Part shown: positions 50,881 to 59,859 of the stretch, one piece after another
Numbering within the stretch: position 1 is the first letter of the stretch
Layout of the letters: every line of letters begins with the position of its first letter
DNA from: Spirosoma oryzicola
Lineage (GTDB): Bacteria > Bacteroidota > Bacteroidia > Cytophagales > Spirosomataceae
DNA length: 64,000 nt
Assembly (NCBI RefSeq): GCF_021233055.1
Contig: NZ_CP089538.1
Coordinates: forward strand, 3,302,501 to 3,366,500
Reading direction: 5' to 3'
The notes under the pieces: model-generated
The model's input: the letters and a program-made list of their open reading frames with translations, nothing else
The model's database searches: none
What the model was told of the DNA's origin: nothing
Made by a program: the position numbers and the translations under genes

Positions 50881-53835
50881 ATGAAAAGAAAACTACTCAA
50901 GCGTGGCTTCCTTTCCCTGCTACGTATGGCGCTAACGCTATCTATGATAGCACCTGTTGCTGCGTTGGCACAAACCAAACGCGTAACGGGTAAGGTCACA
51001 TCCAGTGTTAATTCAGAAGCTTTACAAGGCGTCAATGTTTTAGTCAAAGGAGACTCCCGAAAAGGGGCCATTACCGACAATCAGGGTACGTTTTCTCTCG
51101 AAGCCAGCCCCAGCGACGTACTGGTTGTTAGCTTTATTGGTTTCAAATCAAAAGAGTTTAAGGTAGGCAACGAAACCACTTTTAATGTAACCCTGGATGA
51201 AGATGCGACGCAGTTGACGGAGCTAATCGTCACGGGAACCCGCAATACGGGACGCACCATTCTGGAAACGCCTGTGCCGGTCGATGTGATCTCGATCAAG
51301 GACATTATGGGTGAACTTCCGCAGATGGATCTGGCGCAGATGCTGGCGTATGTGGCGCCCAGTTTCAACGCCATCCGGTCGCAGGGGGGTGACCTCGACT
51401 CGCACGTCGATCCGGTTCAGTTGCGCAACATGGCTCCGAATCAGATTCTGGTGCTGATTAACGGCAAGCGTCGCCATACATCGGCCCTGCTGATTACGGG
51501 AACGGCGGTGGGCAGTCCCTCAACCTCGGTCGATATGCTGACCATTCCGGCTGCGTCGATTGACCGCGTCGAAATCCTGCGCGATGGTGCAGCCGCTCAG
51601 TATGGTTCTGATGCGGTAGCGGGGGTGGTCAACATCATCCTTAAAAAAGGAACCAACAAATTAACCGGTAGCCTGACCGGTGGAGGTTACCTTAATTCGG
51701 GCGGTAGCGCCGGAGCATTGACCAACGCCGGTAAACCGGACGGATTCAATTATCAGTTCGACGCGAACTATGGCTTTAAAATCGCAGATCGGGGCTACCT
51801 GAACATTTCAGGCCAAATCACCCAGCGCCGACCTACGCTACGCCCTTTCGTGAACGATTGGGGGTTTTACGACAACACCTACCTGAGCAACTTAAGGACC
51901 GACAAGTACGGCAATCCGATCATTACCAATCCCGAACTGATCTCGGCGCAGGCTGCGGGCAACACCACGCAGATTGCCGCCCTACAAACCCAGGATGGCC
52001 TGATGAGCGCACGGGGTCTGACAAAGGCTGACTTTGCCGTATACGCGGGTATGCCAGCCGTTACGCTGGGCAGTACGTTCTACAACGCCGGTTACGAGAT
52101 TAGTCCGAATACAACCCTGTACAGCTTTGGGGGCGCTTCGTACAAATATTTGCAGGGCTACTCCTGCTATTTTAGAAGACCCTCGCAGACGGACCGATTC
52201 AACTACCTGCTTTACCCCAACGGCTTCCGACCACAGATGACCTCCAACACGTCTGATTTTTCCAATACCACGGGGATAAAGAGTAAAGTGGGTGAATTCA
52301 GCGTTGATTTCAGCAATACGTTCGGACGGAATGCCATGCGTATTGGTATGGTCAATACCATGAACGCTTCGCTGGGTTCCAACTCCCCCGTCAACATGTA
52401 CCTGGGTACGCACCAGTTTTCGCAGAATTCGACTAACCTTGATTTTTCGCGGTATTTCAAAGGCATCATGAACGGCCTGAACGTCGCCTTTGGCGCGGAG
52501 ATGCGCATTGAAAATTACAAAATTCTGAAAGGTCAGGACGAAAGCTACAGTTACGGCGACGCGGGTATCCTGACAGTAACCAAGGCTGGAGCCCTCGTAG
52601 GGCCGGATGGTAAACCGCTCGAAAACGCCAGCAGCGTTCCCATTGTCGATGCCACTGGACTACCGCTGCAAGTGTACGCAGGACAGCAAGTGACCGTTAA
52701 GAATTTATCGTCGAACTGTCAGTGCTTCGCGGGTTTTGGTCCAAAGAATGAACGCAATGAATACCGGACGACCATGGCTGCCTATCTGGATGCCGAACTC
52801 GAATTGACCCGCAAGTTCCTGGTAGCCGCAGCGGTACGACTGGAAAACTATTCGGATTTTGGGGGAGTGTCCATTGGCAAACTGGCGGCTCGCTATTCGC
52901 TCAGCAACAAGCTTACCCTGCGGGCTTCCATCGCCAGCGGTTTCCGAGCTCCTTCGCTTCAGGAACTGAACTATACTCATACCGCAACAGCCTTCGTTCC
53001 CGATGCCAATGGCGTTCCTCAACCCCTGGACGTAACGACCTACCCCACTAATAGCACGGCGGCACGTGTATTAGGTATCAAAGGATTGCGTCAGGAAAAT
53101 TCACGCACGTACGGTTTGGGCATGACTTATCAGCCAACACGCGGTTTCGAAGTAACGGTTGATGCCTACCAAATCGACGTAGACAACCGCATTTTCCGCA
53201 CCAGCTATTTCAATGCATCGGAAGTGGGTAACAACTACGGTGAGGTTATCGGCGGTGGCGAAGCGCAGTTCTTCGTCAACGGAGCTAACGTTCGTTCGCG
53301 CGGTATCGAATTCGTGGGCAACTACACGTACAACCTGAGCCGGAACAAAACTCTGAACTTTACGCTGGCGGCTATTTTTAGCAAGAACACGATCCTCAGC
53401 CGCAAAACCCTCGATCTGAAGGTAGCGAACCTCAACCCCGAACAAGTGGTCGAGAAGTACCTGAGCCGCGATGTTATCGGTCAGTTTGAAACGGGAACCC
53501 CACGAACCAAGCTGATCGGCTCGGCTAGCTACCGGTTCAACAAAGTGAACGTCATGCTGCGCGGCACTTATTTTGGCTCCGTCACCGAACGGTCGATCTC
53601 GTCGGACGATAACGGCAACTATTACGACCAAACGTTCTCAGCGCAAACCATTTTCGACCTGAGCGTTGGCTACGATCTAACCCGGAATCTAAAACTTTCG
53701 ATCGGTGGCAGCAACATCTTCGACCGGTATCCCGACATACTCCGTTCGGAGAACCAAGGTTTTTACCTGTACTCCAACAACCAGCAGGGTTCAAACGGTG
53801 CCTATTACTACGGCCGCGTGATGTTCAACTTCTAA
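50881..53835 (+). CDS. TonB-dependent outer-membrane receptor
   Basis: A 984-residue receptor. Signal peptide to VAALAQ, a carboxypeptidase-regulatory-like domain (RVTGKVTSSVNSEALQGVNV, about 27-110), plug domain with DVISIKDIMGELPQMDLAQM, NQILVLINGKRRHTSALLIT and VEILRDGAAAQYGSDAVAGV, then the 22-strand barrel ending in YYYGRVMFNF. It imports a nutrient using TonB energy. The frame runs on to 50749, but the ATG at 50881 gives the signal peptide. There is no SusD partner; a small lipoprotein follows 14 bases on. Confidence 0.92.
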   Translation: MKRKLLKRGFLSLLRMALTLSMIAPVAALAQTKRVTGKVTSSVNSEALQGVNVLVKGDSRKGAITDNQGTFSLEASPSDVLVVSFIGFKSKEFKVGNETTFNVTLDEDATQLTELIVTGTRNTGRTILETPVPVDVISIKDIMGELPQMDLAQMLAYVAPSFNAIRSQGGDLDSHVDPVQLRNMAPNQILVLINGKRRHTSALLITGTAVGSPSTSVDMLTIPAASIDRVEILRDGAAAQYGSDAVAGVVNIILKKGTNKLTGSLTGGGYLNSGGSAGALTNAGKPDGFNYQFDANYGFKIADRGYLNISGQITQRRPTLRPFVNDWGFYDNTYLSNLRTDKYGNPIITNPELISAQAAGNTTQIAALQTQDGLMSARGLTKADFAVYAGMPAVTLGSTFYNAGYEISPNTTLYSFGGASYKYLQGYSCYFRRPSQTDRFNYLLYPNGFRPQMTSNTSDFSNTTGIKSKVGEFSVDFSNTFGRNAMRIGMVNTMNASLGSNSPVNMYLGTHQFSQNSTNLDFSRYFKGIMNGLNVAFGAEMRIENYKILKGQDESYSYGDAGILTVTKAGALVGPDGKPLENASSVPIVDATGLPLQVYAGQQVTVKNLSSNCQCFAGFGPKNERNEYRTTMAAYLDAELELTRKFLVAAAVRLENYSDFGGVSIGKLAARYSLSNKLTLRASIASGFRAPSLQELNYTHTATAFVPDANGVPQPLDVTTYPTNSTAARVLGIKGLRQENSRTYGLGMTYQPTRGFEVTVDAYQIDVDNRIFRTSYFNASEVGNNYGEVIGGGEAQFFVNGANVRSRGIEFVGNYTYNLSRNKTLNFTLAAIFSKNTILSRKTLDLKVANLNPEQVVEKYLSRDVIGQFETGTPRTKLIGSASYRFNKVNVMLRGTYFGSVTERSISSDDNGNYYDQTFSAQTIFDLSVGYDLTRNLKLSIGGSNIFDRYPDILRSENQGFYLYSNNQQGSNGAYYYGRVMFNF

Positions 53836-53849
53836 TCATTCACTCCATC

Positions 53850-54356
53850 ATGACTTACTTTCGTAAACTAAAAAGCGCGGGTCTTCTGCTGTGCTTCGTT
53901 TGTTCACTGACCGTCTTTCTGAGTTCGTGCGAACAGAAAAGCTACGAACCCAATCTGAACGCGGCTCCCGGTGGCGGTACCGTATCGACTTACAAGGCGT
54001 ATACCCTATCGTCTACAGACGGCAAAAATATCTACGGACGGGTCGTTTTTTACAAGTACAACCCATCCGTTACACTGGTTCAGGTGGGACTATACAACAC
54101 TACTGCCGGGGCTTCTTACACGTCGTCCGTTTATCAGGGAAAAATCACGGAAAGTACGGCGACGGTATTGAAACCACTCGACTCCATCAGCGGTGCTACC
54201 GGTGAATTTTCGAGCAATAAGTATTTCACCATCAGCGAAGCTGGTTTTTACGATAAGCTGAATGCCTACAATGCGAATGTTAAAATCATGGCCGGGACAA
54301 CGCTGGTAGCCAGCGGTAATATCGGCGCGAATGCCGCACCTGTTGCGCAGCAGTAA
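53850..54356 (+). CDS. Lipoprotein paired with the TonB receptor
   Basis: A 168-residue lipoprotein: signal with SSCEQ (Cys27), a Gly-Ala-Pro linker and a beta-rich body (YKAYTLSSTDGKNIYGRVVF, VTLVQVGLYNTTAGASYT, FSSNKYFTISEAGFYDKL) that resembles a CHRD-like or similar sandwich, without clear family. It is too small and of the wrong fold for SusD. Being in one operon with the receptor it may present the ligand or cap the barrel. Confidence 0.6.
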   Translation: MTYFRKLKSAGLLLCFVCSLTVFLSSCEQKSYEPNLNAAPGGGTVSTYKAYTLSSTDGKNIYGRVVFYKYNPSVTLVQVGLYNTTAGASYTSSVYQGKITESTATVLKPLDSISGATGEFSSNKYFTISEAGFYDKLNAYNANVKIMAGTTLVASGNIGANAAPVAQQ

Positions 54357-54364
54357 AATCAATA

Positions 54365-54399
54365 AAAAGGGGTTGTCATCAAGACAGCCCCTTTTCTTT
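54365..54399. terminator. Bidirectional terminator
   Basis: A 13-base stem (54365-54377 with 54383-54395; one G-T pair), five-base loop, then TTTCTTT-type tail. It serves the lipoprotein and ribD ends. Confidence 0.7.
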
Positions 54400-54415
54400 C
54401 CAGACTGTTTAACTC

Positions 54416-55438
54416 TTATGGTTTGTAGATCGTCAACTGATCCTCGCCCACTCGTTCCGTTTCAATAAGCCGACCCCGAACCCTGGGAGCAGTGATGCCT
54501 TCCTGTAACATACCGTGGCTCCGAAACACTCGCATTTCGTCCCACAAGCCCACTTCGATAAACGATTCCAGCAAGGCCGTTCCTCCTTCAACCAGCACCG
54601 ACTGAACCCTTCGTTCGTACAGATCGGCCAGCAGTTGCGGTAAAAAGGGCTGATCGGCCAGCAACTGAATGGATCTTGTTTGCCCAACCGTATCAGTCTT
54701 GATAAAATTATAGACCAGCGTCGGTTGCGATTGATCGAACAGGTGTAGATTATCGGCTAGTTGAAGCGATTTATCGATAACGATACGGACGGGATTACGT
54801 CCCGGAACCAATCTGACGTTCAGGCGGGGGTTGTCCGTACGGGCGGTGTTTGTACCAACCATAATTGCATCTTCTTCGGATCGCCACCGATGCACCAGCC
54901 GATGGGACAAATCACCGCTTATTTTGACGGGAACGCCACCAGCACCCGCGATAAATCCATCAGCCGTTTGAGCCCATTTCAGGATAATATACGGTCGCTT
55001 CTGCTCGAAAAAAGTAAAAAACCGGGCGTTCAACTCCCGACCATACTCAGCCAGAAGACCCGTTTCAACCACGATACCAGCCTTCTGGAGTTTTTCAAAC
55101 CCTTGACCCGCTACCAATGGGTTAGGATCATCGTTGCAGCAGACAACCCGTTTAACGCGCTTTTCGATGAGTAAATCGGCGCAGGGCGGTTGTTTTCCGT
55201 AATGCGAACAAGGCTCAAGCGTGACGTAAACCGTACTTTCGGGCAAAAGGTATTCATCGTCGGGCTTGATCGAAAAAATGGCGTTTCGTTCGGCATGGGC
55301 TTCGCCGTACCGCTGATGCCAGCCTTCGCCGATAATGCGCCCGTCGTGTTCAATCACGCAGCCAACCATTGGATTCGGACTTACCTTCCCTCGGCCAAGC
55401 GTGGCTAATTCAAGTGCGCGACGCATAAATTGATGCAT
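54416..55438 (-). CDS. ribD: Bifunctional riboflavin deaminase-reductase RibD
   Basis: A 340-residue enzyme for the second and third steps of riboflavin synthesis. Deaminase domain 1-140: NPMVGCVIEHDGRIIGEGWH, HAERNAIFS (zinc His and catalytic Glu) and TLEPCSHYGKQPPCADLLI (two zinc Cys). Reductase domain from about 150: YIILKWAQTADGFIAGAGG and VLVEGGTALLESFIEVGLWD. No FMN riboswitch is visible upstream. Divergent from prmC. Confidence 0.95.
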   Translation of the reverse strand: MHQFMRRALELATLGRGKVSPNPMVGCVIEHDGRIIGEGWHQRYGEAHAERNAIFSIKPDDEYLLPESTVYVTLEPCSHYGKQPPCADLLIEKRVKRVVCCNDDPNPLVAGQGFEKLQKAGIVVETGLLAEYGRELNARFFTFFEQKRPYIILKWAQTADGFIAGAGGVPVKISGDLSHRLVHRWRSEEDAIMVGTNTARTDNPRLNVRLVPGRNPVRIVIDKSLQLADNLHLFDQSQPTLVYNFIKTDTVGQTRSIQLLADQPFLPQLLADLYERRVQSVLVEGGTALLESFIEVGLWDEMRVFRSHGMLQEGITAPRVRGRLIETERVGEDQLTIYKP

Positions 55439-55552
55439 AGTTGGTAACTTATGGTTGGTCGTTTATCGTTATACGATTGGATTAGTCTCGCTACTTCGGA
55501 CGAGAAACCGCAAACTTCTTTAGTTTTACGCAAAATTACGCGACTTAACCCA

Positions 55553-56401
55553 ATGGCCACCGCCAAACCACTCTATCAACGTTTAAGTAAGAATATTACA
55601 GCCTACCCGCCCGAAGAAGCGCGGGAAATGGCGTTTATGCTGCTCGATCATTATTTCGGCCTGCGCAAGACCGACGTACTGACCGACAAACCGCTTCCCC
55701 CCAATCGCACGGAACCCGACTGGTTTAGAATACTCGAACGCCTGAACCGGCAGGAGCCTATTCAACACGTAATCGGCACAACGATCTTTTGCGGTCTTGA
55801 GTTTGAGGTATCGCCGGATGTACTGATTCCCCGACCTGAAACGGAAGACCTCGTTCGGCTGATCATGCACGATTTCGCCGACCGTACCGACGATGTACCC
55901 ATTGTTGATATTGGTACCGGAAGCGGCTGTATCGCAGTTACGCTGGCCCGTTTTCTGCCGCAGTCCGTTGTCACGGGTTGGGATGTTTCGGACGAAGCGC
56001 TTGCGCTTGCCAAACAAAACGCGCAGAACTTGAACGCCGACGTGTCGTTTGAGATACAAGACATTTTGCAGATTCCTGCCGATTTCGTCGGTAAATTTGA
56101 TTGTGTCGTCAGCAATCCGCCTTACGTGACCCGGTCAGAAGCGGCTGACATGAACCGGAACGTGCTGGATTACGAACCCGATCTGGCCCTATTTGTCGAA
56201 GACAATGACCCGCTGGTGTTTTACAAAGCCGTAGCTGATTTCTGCGTTCGTCATCTGACGAAAGATGGCGCGTGTTACGTTGAAATAAACGAACGGTTTG
56301 GTGAAGCGACCCGGCAGGTATTTGCCGACCGTGGCTTTAGCAAAATTCAGGTTTACAAGGATATTCACGGCAAAGACCGGAGCATTCGGGCTACGTTCTA
56401 G
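55553..56401 (+). CDS. prmC: Release factor glutamine methyltransferase PrmC
   Basis: A 282-residue SAM enzyme that methylates the GGQ glutamine of release factors. The N-terminal helical domain binds the factor; the SAM site is VDIGTGSGCIAVTLARFLPQ and the catalytic NPPY lies in CVVSNPPYVTRSEA. PRPETEDLVRLI is the family's middle motif. The ATG at 55553 is preferred over the frame opening at 55451. Confidence 0.93.
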   Translation: MATAKPLYQRLSKNITAYPPEEAREMAFMLLDHYFGLRKTDVLTDKPLPPNRTEPDWFRILERLNRQEPIQHVIGTTIFCGLEFEVSPDVLIPRPETEDLVRLIMHDFADRTDDVPIVDIGTGSGCIAVTLARFLPQSVVTGWDVSDEALALAKQNAQNLNADVSFEIQDILQIPADFVGKFDCVVSNPPYVTRSEAADMNRNVLDYEPDLALFVEDNDPLVFYKAVADFCVRHLTKDGACYVEINERFGEATRQVFADRGFSKIQVYKDIHGKDRSIRATF

Positions 56402-56508
56402 CGATTAGGTTTTCAGTTGACTAGTTTATAGCTTTCGGTAGCCGAGATCAGGAATCAGAAACGTACCGCTCCCGAACCTTATACACTGCAAACGTCAGAC
56501 GCATACCG

Positions 56509-57483
56509 ATGCAAGCGACATCATTCACGTACCATACTAAAATCCGCGAGGTATTCCACGAAATGAGCCAGGTGGTTGTTGGGCAGGAACGGCTGCTCAA
56601 CCGGCTACTTATCGGCCTTTTCACGGGCGGACATATTCTGCTCGAAGGGGTGCCGGGCCTGGCCAAGACTCTGACGATCAATACACTCGCCAAGGTCCTG
56701 GAACTTGATTTTCAGCGAATCCAGTTCACGCCGGATCTGTTACCCGCCGATCTGGTCGGCACAATGATTTTCAACCAGAAAACGGCGGAGTTCGAGGTCA
56801 AGCAGGGGCCGATTTTTGCTAACCTGATCCTGGCCGATGAAGTAAACCGCTCTCCGGCTAAAGTACAGGCGGCTTTGCTCGAAGCCATGCAGGAGAAACA
56901 GGTAACCATCGGCGAAGAAACCTTTATCCTTGACCGTCCCTTTCTGGTGCTGGCCACGCAAAACCCGGTAGAGCAGGAAGGGACCTACCCGCTTCCCGAA
57001 GCGCAGGTTGACCGCTTCATGATGAAGGTGTTCGTCGATTACCTGAACAAAGACGAAGAACTGGAAGTGATGCGCCGGATGTCGAACATGAACTTCGACT
57101 ACGAAGTGCAATCGGTACTGGGCAAAGAAGATCTGGCTGCGATCCGCGATGAAATTAACGGTGTAACAATTTCAGAAACGCTGGAGCGCTACATCATCGA
57201 ACTGGTTTTTGCGACCCGCCGACCCATGGAATACAATCTTCGCGACGAAGCCCGCTACATCCAGTTCGGCGTGTCGCCCCGTGCGAGCATCAACCTGAAT
57301 CTGGCGGCTAAAGCCCTCGCCTACTTCGACCGACGCGAGTATGTACTGCCGGAAGACATTAAGGAACTGGCACCCGACGTTTTTAATCACCGGATCATGC
57401 TGAATTACGAAGCGGAAGCCGACGGCGTTACAACCTTGCAGGTGATTGATTCGATTCTGCGGAAAGTCGCGATTGGACGCTAA
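56509..57483 (+). CDS. MoxR-family AAA+ ATPase
   Basis: A 324-residue AAA_3 protein: Walker A LLEGVPGLAKTLTINTLA near 45, QFTPDLLPADLVGTMIFN, Walker B ANLILADEVNRSPAKVQAAL near 105, ATQNPVEQEGTYPLPEAQVD sensor and the C-terminal lid. MoxR proteins help assemble protein complexes with DUF58/VWA partners, which are not encoded directly downstream here (an msrB gene follows). Confidence 0.92.
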   Translation: MQATSFTYHTKIREVFHEMSQVVVGQERLLNRLLIGLFTGGHILLEGVPGLAKTLTINTLAKVLELDFQRIQFTPDLLPADLVGTMIFNQKTAEFEVKQGPIFANLILADEVNRSPAKVQAALLEAMQEKQVTIGEETFILDRPFLVLATQNPVEQEGTYPLPEAQVDRFMMKVFVDYLNKDEELEVMRRMSNMNFDYEVQSVLGKEDLAAIRDEINGVTISETLERYIIELVFATRRPMEYNLRDEARYIQFGVSPRASINLNLAAKALAYFDRREYVLPEDIKELAPDVFNHRIMLNYEAEADGVTTLQVIDSILRKVAIGR

Positions 57484-57541
57484 ACTCTTACGACACGGAT
57501 GCTGTTCTGGAACAATACTGCTCCGTAAGGGTGAACGTTTA

Positions 57542-58087
57542 ATGAAGCAAAACAAGCTGTTTTTATTGGTTGCCTTGCTGACGGCGGGCAGTTTGTGGCT
57601 GTACGGACGCTTTCTGACTACGCCCAGACCTCAACATAAACCGCCCGTCGGAACAACGTCACCGGGTGGCAGACGGGTTGAAAAGTCCGATGCCGAATGG
57701 CGGTCCATCCTGTCGAACCCCCAGTACGACGTGACTCGCGAACGCGGTACCGAGTGGCCCAACAGCAGCGAGCTAACCCACGAACACCGACCGGGAATCT
57801 ACCGCTGTGTGTGTTGCCACAACCCACTTTTTTCCTCGCTGACCAAGTTTGACTCGCAAACGGGCTGGCCGAGTTTCTACGCGCCCATCGTCCAGAACGC
57901 ACTGTACACCGAACCCGATGGCGGGCGCACAGAGGTTCGTTGTGCGGTCTGCGATGCGCACCTGGGTCACGTTTTCAACGACGGTCCAGATCCGACCGGT
58001 CTTCGCTACTGTATGAACGGCGTGGCGCTTGTGTTTACTCAAGCAGACATGAAACGAGCTGCCCGAAACGAAGCCGCAAAGAAATAG
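57542..58087 (+). CDS. msrB: Membrane-anchored/exported methionine-(R)-sulfoxide reductase
   Basis: A 181-residue MsrB. N-terminal helix LFLLVALLTAGSLWLYG anchors or exports it. Zinc ligands Cys89/Cys92 and Cys134/Cys137, TKFDSQTGWPSFYAP substrate site, catalytic Cys157 in RYCMNG, and no obvious resolving Cys near residue 100. It repairs oxidised methionine in envelope proteins. The frame reaches back to 57446, but the ATG at 57542 gives the helix. Confidence 0.92.
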   Translation: MKQNKLFLLVALLTAGSLWLYGRFLTTPRPQHKPPVGTTSPGGRRVEKSDAEWRSILSNPQYDVTRERGTEWPNSSELTHEHRPGIYRCVCCHNPLFSSLTKFDSQTGWPSFYAPIVQNALYTEPDGGRTEVRCAVCDAHLGHVFNDGPDPTGLRYCMNGVALVFTQADMKRAARNEAAKK

Positions 58088-58195
58088 CCCATAAGTCACC
58101 TTTTGGCCTAACATTTGCACTAATAGCACTAACTCCTTCAAGGAGTATTAAGCCGTTGCAATTTGTTTGGCTAGCGAGTGTTCTTATTTCTTTAC

Positions 58196-59773
58196 ATGGA
58201 TAAATGTTTACTTTGGCGAGTTACCCGTCCTTTCTGGCTAATGGGTCTCTTTTCCTTCTGCTGCCTTTCTACCGTCTGCACTGCTCAAATGCGGCATGAA
58301 GTCGCTACAGAAAGCGGGCTGATTTCAGGAATGTCTACCGGAGACAGCGCCCTCGTAGCTTTTAAAGGGATTCCGTTTGCGGCTCCACCAATTGGTAATC
58401 TACGTTGGCAACCGCCCCAACCAGCACTTAAGTGGGAAGGCGTCAAAGCCTGTACCGATTTTGGCCCAAGTCCGATGCAGCCGACACCAGCACCTTTTGG
58501 TGTGTACACCCCAGAATTTCTCGTTCCGGCTGAACCCATCAGCGAAGATTGTCTGTACCTGAACGTCTGGACAGGAGCCAAATCTTCCAGCGAGAAACGC
58601 CCGGTTTTCGTCTGGCTGTATGGCGGAGCGTTCAGCAGCGGGGGAAGCGCCGTTCCTATTTACGATGGCGAAGCGCTGGCCCGAAAAGGTGTGATTTTTG
58701 TTTCTATAAACTATCGGGTAGGCATTTTTGGTTTTTTTGCCCATCCCGATCTGAGCAAAGAGTCTTCGACTAAAACGTCAGGCAATTACGGTCTGCTGGA
58801 TCAGATTGCGGCCTTACAGTGGATTCAGCGCAACATCGCGGCCTTTGGGGGCGACCCTTTGAACGTAACCATCGCGGGTCAGTCGGCGGGTTCCAGAAGC
58901 GTCAACTGTCTATTGGCTTCTCCACTGGCTTGGGGATTGTTTCACAAAGCCATCGCCGAAAGTGGTTCAAGTGTACTGGCTAATTCAACCATCAATACAA
59001 CCAGCCTTTTAAAAGCCGAAGAGCAAGGTGTAACCGTAGCCACAGCTCTACACGCGTCCTCTCCTGATAAGCTACGAGCGATACCCGCTCAGGAGTTACT
59101 TCAACAGGTGCAGGAACGTTTTGGCCCGATTGTCGACGGCTATGTGCTACCTCAATCGATAGCAACCATTTTTGGGTCAGGTGAACAGGCGAAAGTCCCT
59201 TTACTGACAGGCTGGAATGCCGACGACGGCGGGGCACCAACGGATCGCAAACAAGACGAGTTTCGGCGGGATTTGCAACGGCAGTACGGTGCATTCGCAG
59301 ATGACGTTCTGCGCTACTACCCGGCCTCTACCGATGAACAGGCAGGTGCTTCACAAGCCGCGCTTCATCGCGATTTGACGTATGCCTTACCAACGTATAA
59401 ACTGGCACAGATGCAGAGTGAAGCGGGAAAATCACCAGTGTACGTTTATCATTTTGCCCACAAGCCACCGGCTACGGGAAACTTTCTTCAATACGGTGCG
59501 TTTCACACCGCCGAGGTAGCTTACGCCCTAAACAATCTAGCGTTTTTAAAGCGGCCCTGGCAAGCTATCGACCGCGAACTCGCCAACCAACTATCTTCTT
59601 ACTGGGTGAACTTTGCCAAAACTGGTAACCCAAACGGCTCAAACCTACCGCAATGGCCTTCGTATACGGCAACAAACGCCGACATTATGCTCTTTGGCGA
59701 TAAACCGATAGCGCAAAAGCTGCTGGGCAACGAAGTACTTGATTTTCTGTATTCGAAAACCATCAGCCACTAA
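58196..59773 (+). CDS. Type B carboxylesterase/lipase, exported
   Basis: A 525-residue alpha/beta hydrolase with signal peptide (to about CTAQ). Motifs: FKGIPFAAPPIGNLRWQPP, EDCLYLNVWTG, VFVWLYGGAFSSGG (oxyanion hole) and the nucleophile elbow VTIAGQSAGSRSV. The catalytic His may be in YGAFHTAEVAYAL. It hydrolyses esters in the periplasm or outside; the substrate is unknown. Confidence 0.9.
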   Translation: MDKCLLWRVTRPFWLMGLFSFCCLSTVCTAQMRHEVATESGLISGMSTGDSALVAFKGIPFAAPPIGNLRWQPPQPALKWEGVKACTDFGPSPMQPTPAPFGVYTPEFLVPAEPISEDCLYLNVWTGAKSSSEKRPVFVWLYGGAFSSGGSAVPIYDGEALARKGVIFVSINYRVGIFGFFAHPDLSKESSTKTSGNYGLLDQIAALQWIQRNIAAFGGDPLNVTIAGQSAGSRSVNCLLASPLAWGLFHKAIAESGSSVLANSTINTTSLLKAEEQGVTVATALHASSPDKLRAIPAQELLQQVQERFGPIVDGYVLPQSIATIFGSGEQAKVPLLTGWNADDGGAPTDRKQDEFRRDLQRQYGAFADDVLRYYPASTDEQAGASQAALHRDLTYALPTYKLAQMQSEAGKSPVYVYHFAHKPPATGNFLQYGAFHTAEVAYALNNLAFLKRPWQAIDRELANQLSSYWVNFAKTGNPNGSNLPQWPSYTATNADIMLFGDKPIAQKLLGNEVLDFLYSKTISH

Positions 59774-59806
59774 GCTCACTGGTTCGAACCTTCCTCTTAA
59801 ACAAAG

Positions 59807-59837
59807 ATGGCTAGACCCTCATAAAAGGTCTAGCCAT
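59807..59837. terminator. Bidirectional terminator
   Basis: ATGGCTAGACC (59807-59817) and GGTCTAGCCAT (59827-59837), followed by TGTTTTG. Between carboxylesterase and epimerase ends. Confidence 0.75.
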
Positions 59838-59859
59838 TGTTTTGTGCAGAGAGCCTCAA

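Noticed and set aside
55439..55552. FMN riboswitch before ribD
   Set aside because: The gap is too short and lacks the conserved riboswitch helices.
59776..59795. GGTTCGAACC resembling a tRNA T-arm
   Set aside because: It lies just after the carboxylesterase stop with no acceptor, D or anticodon stems around it.
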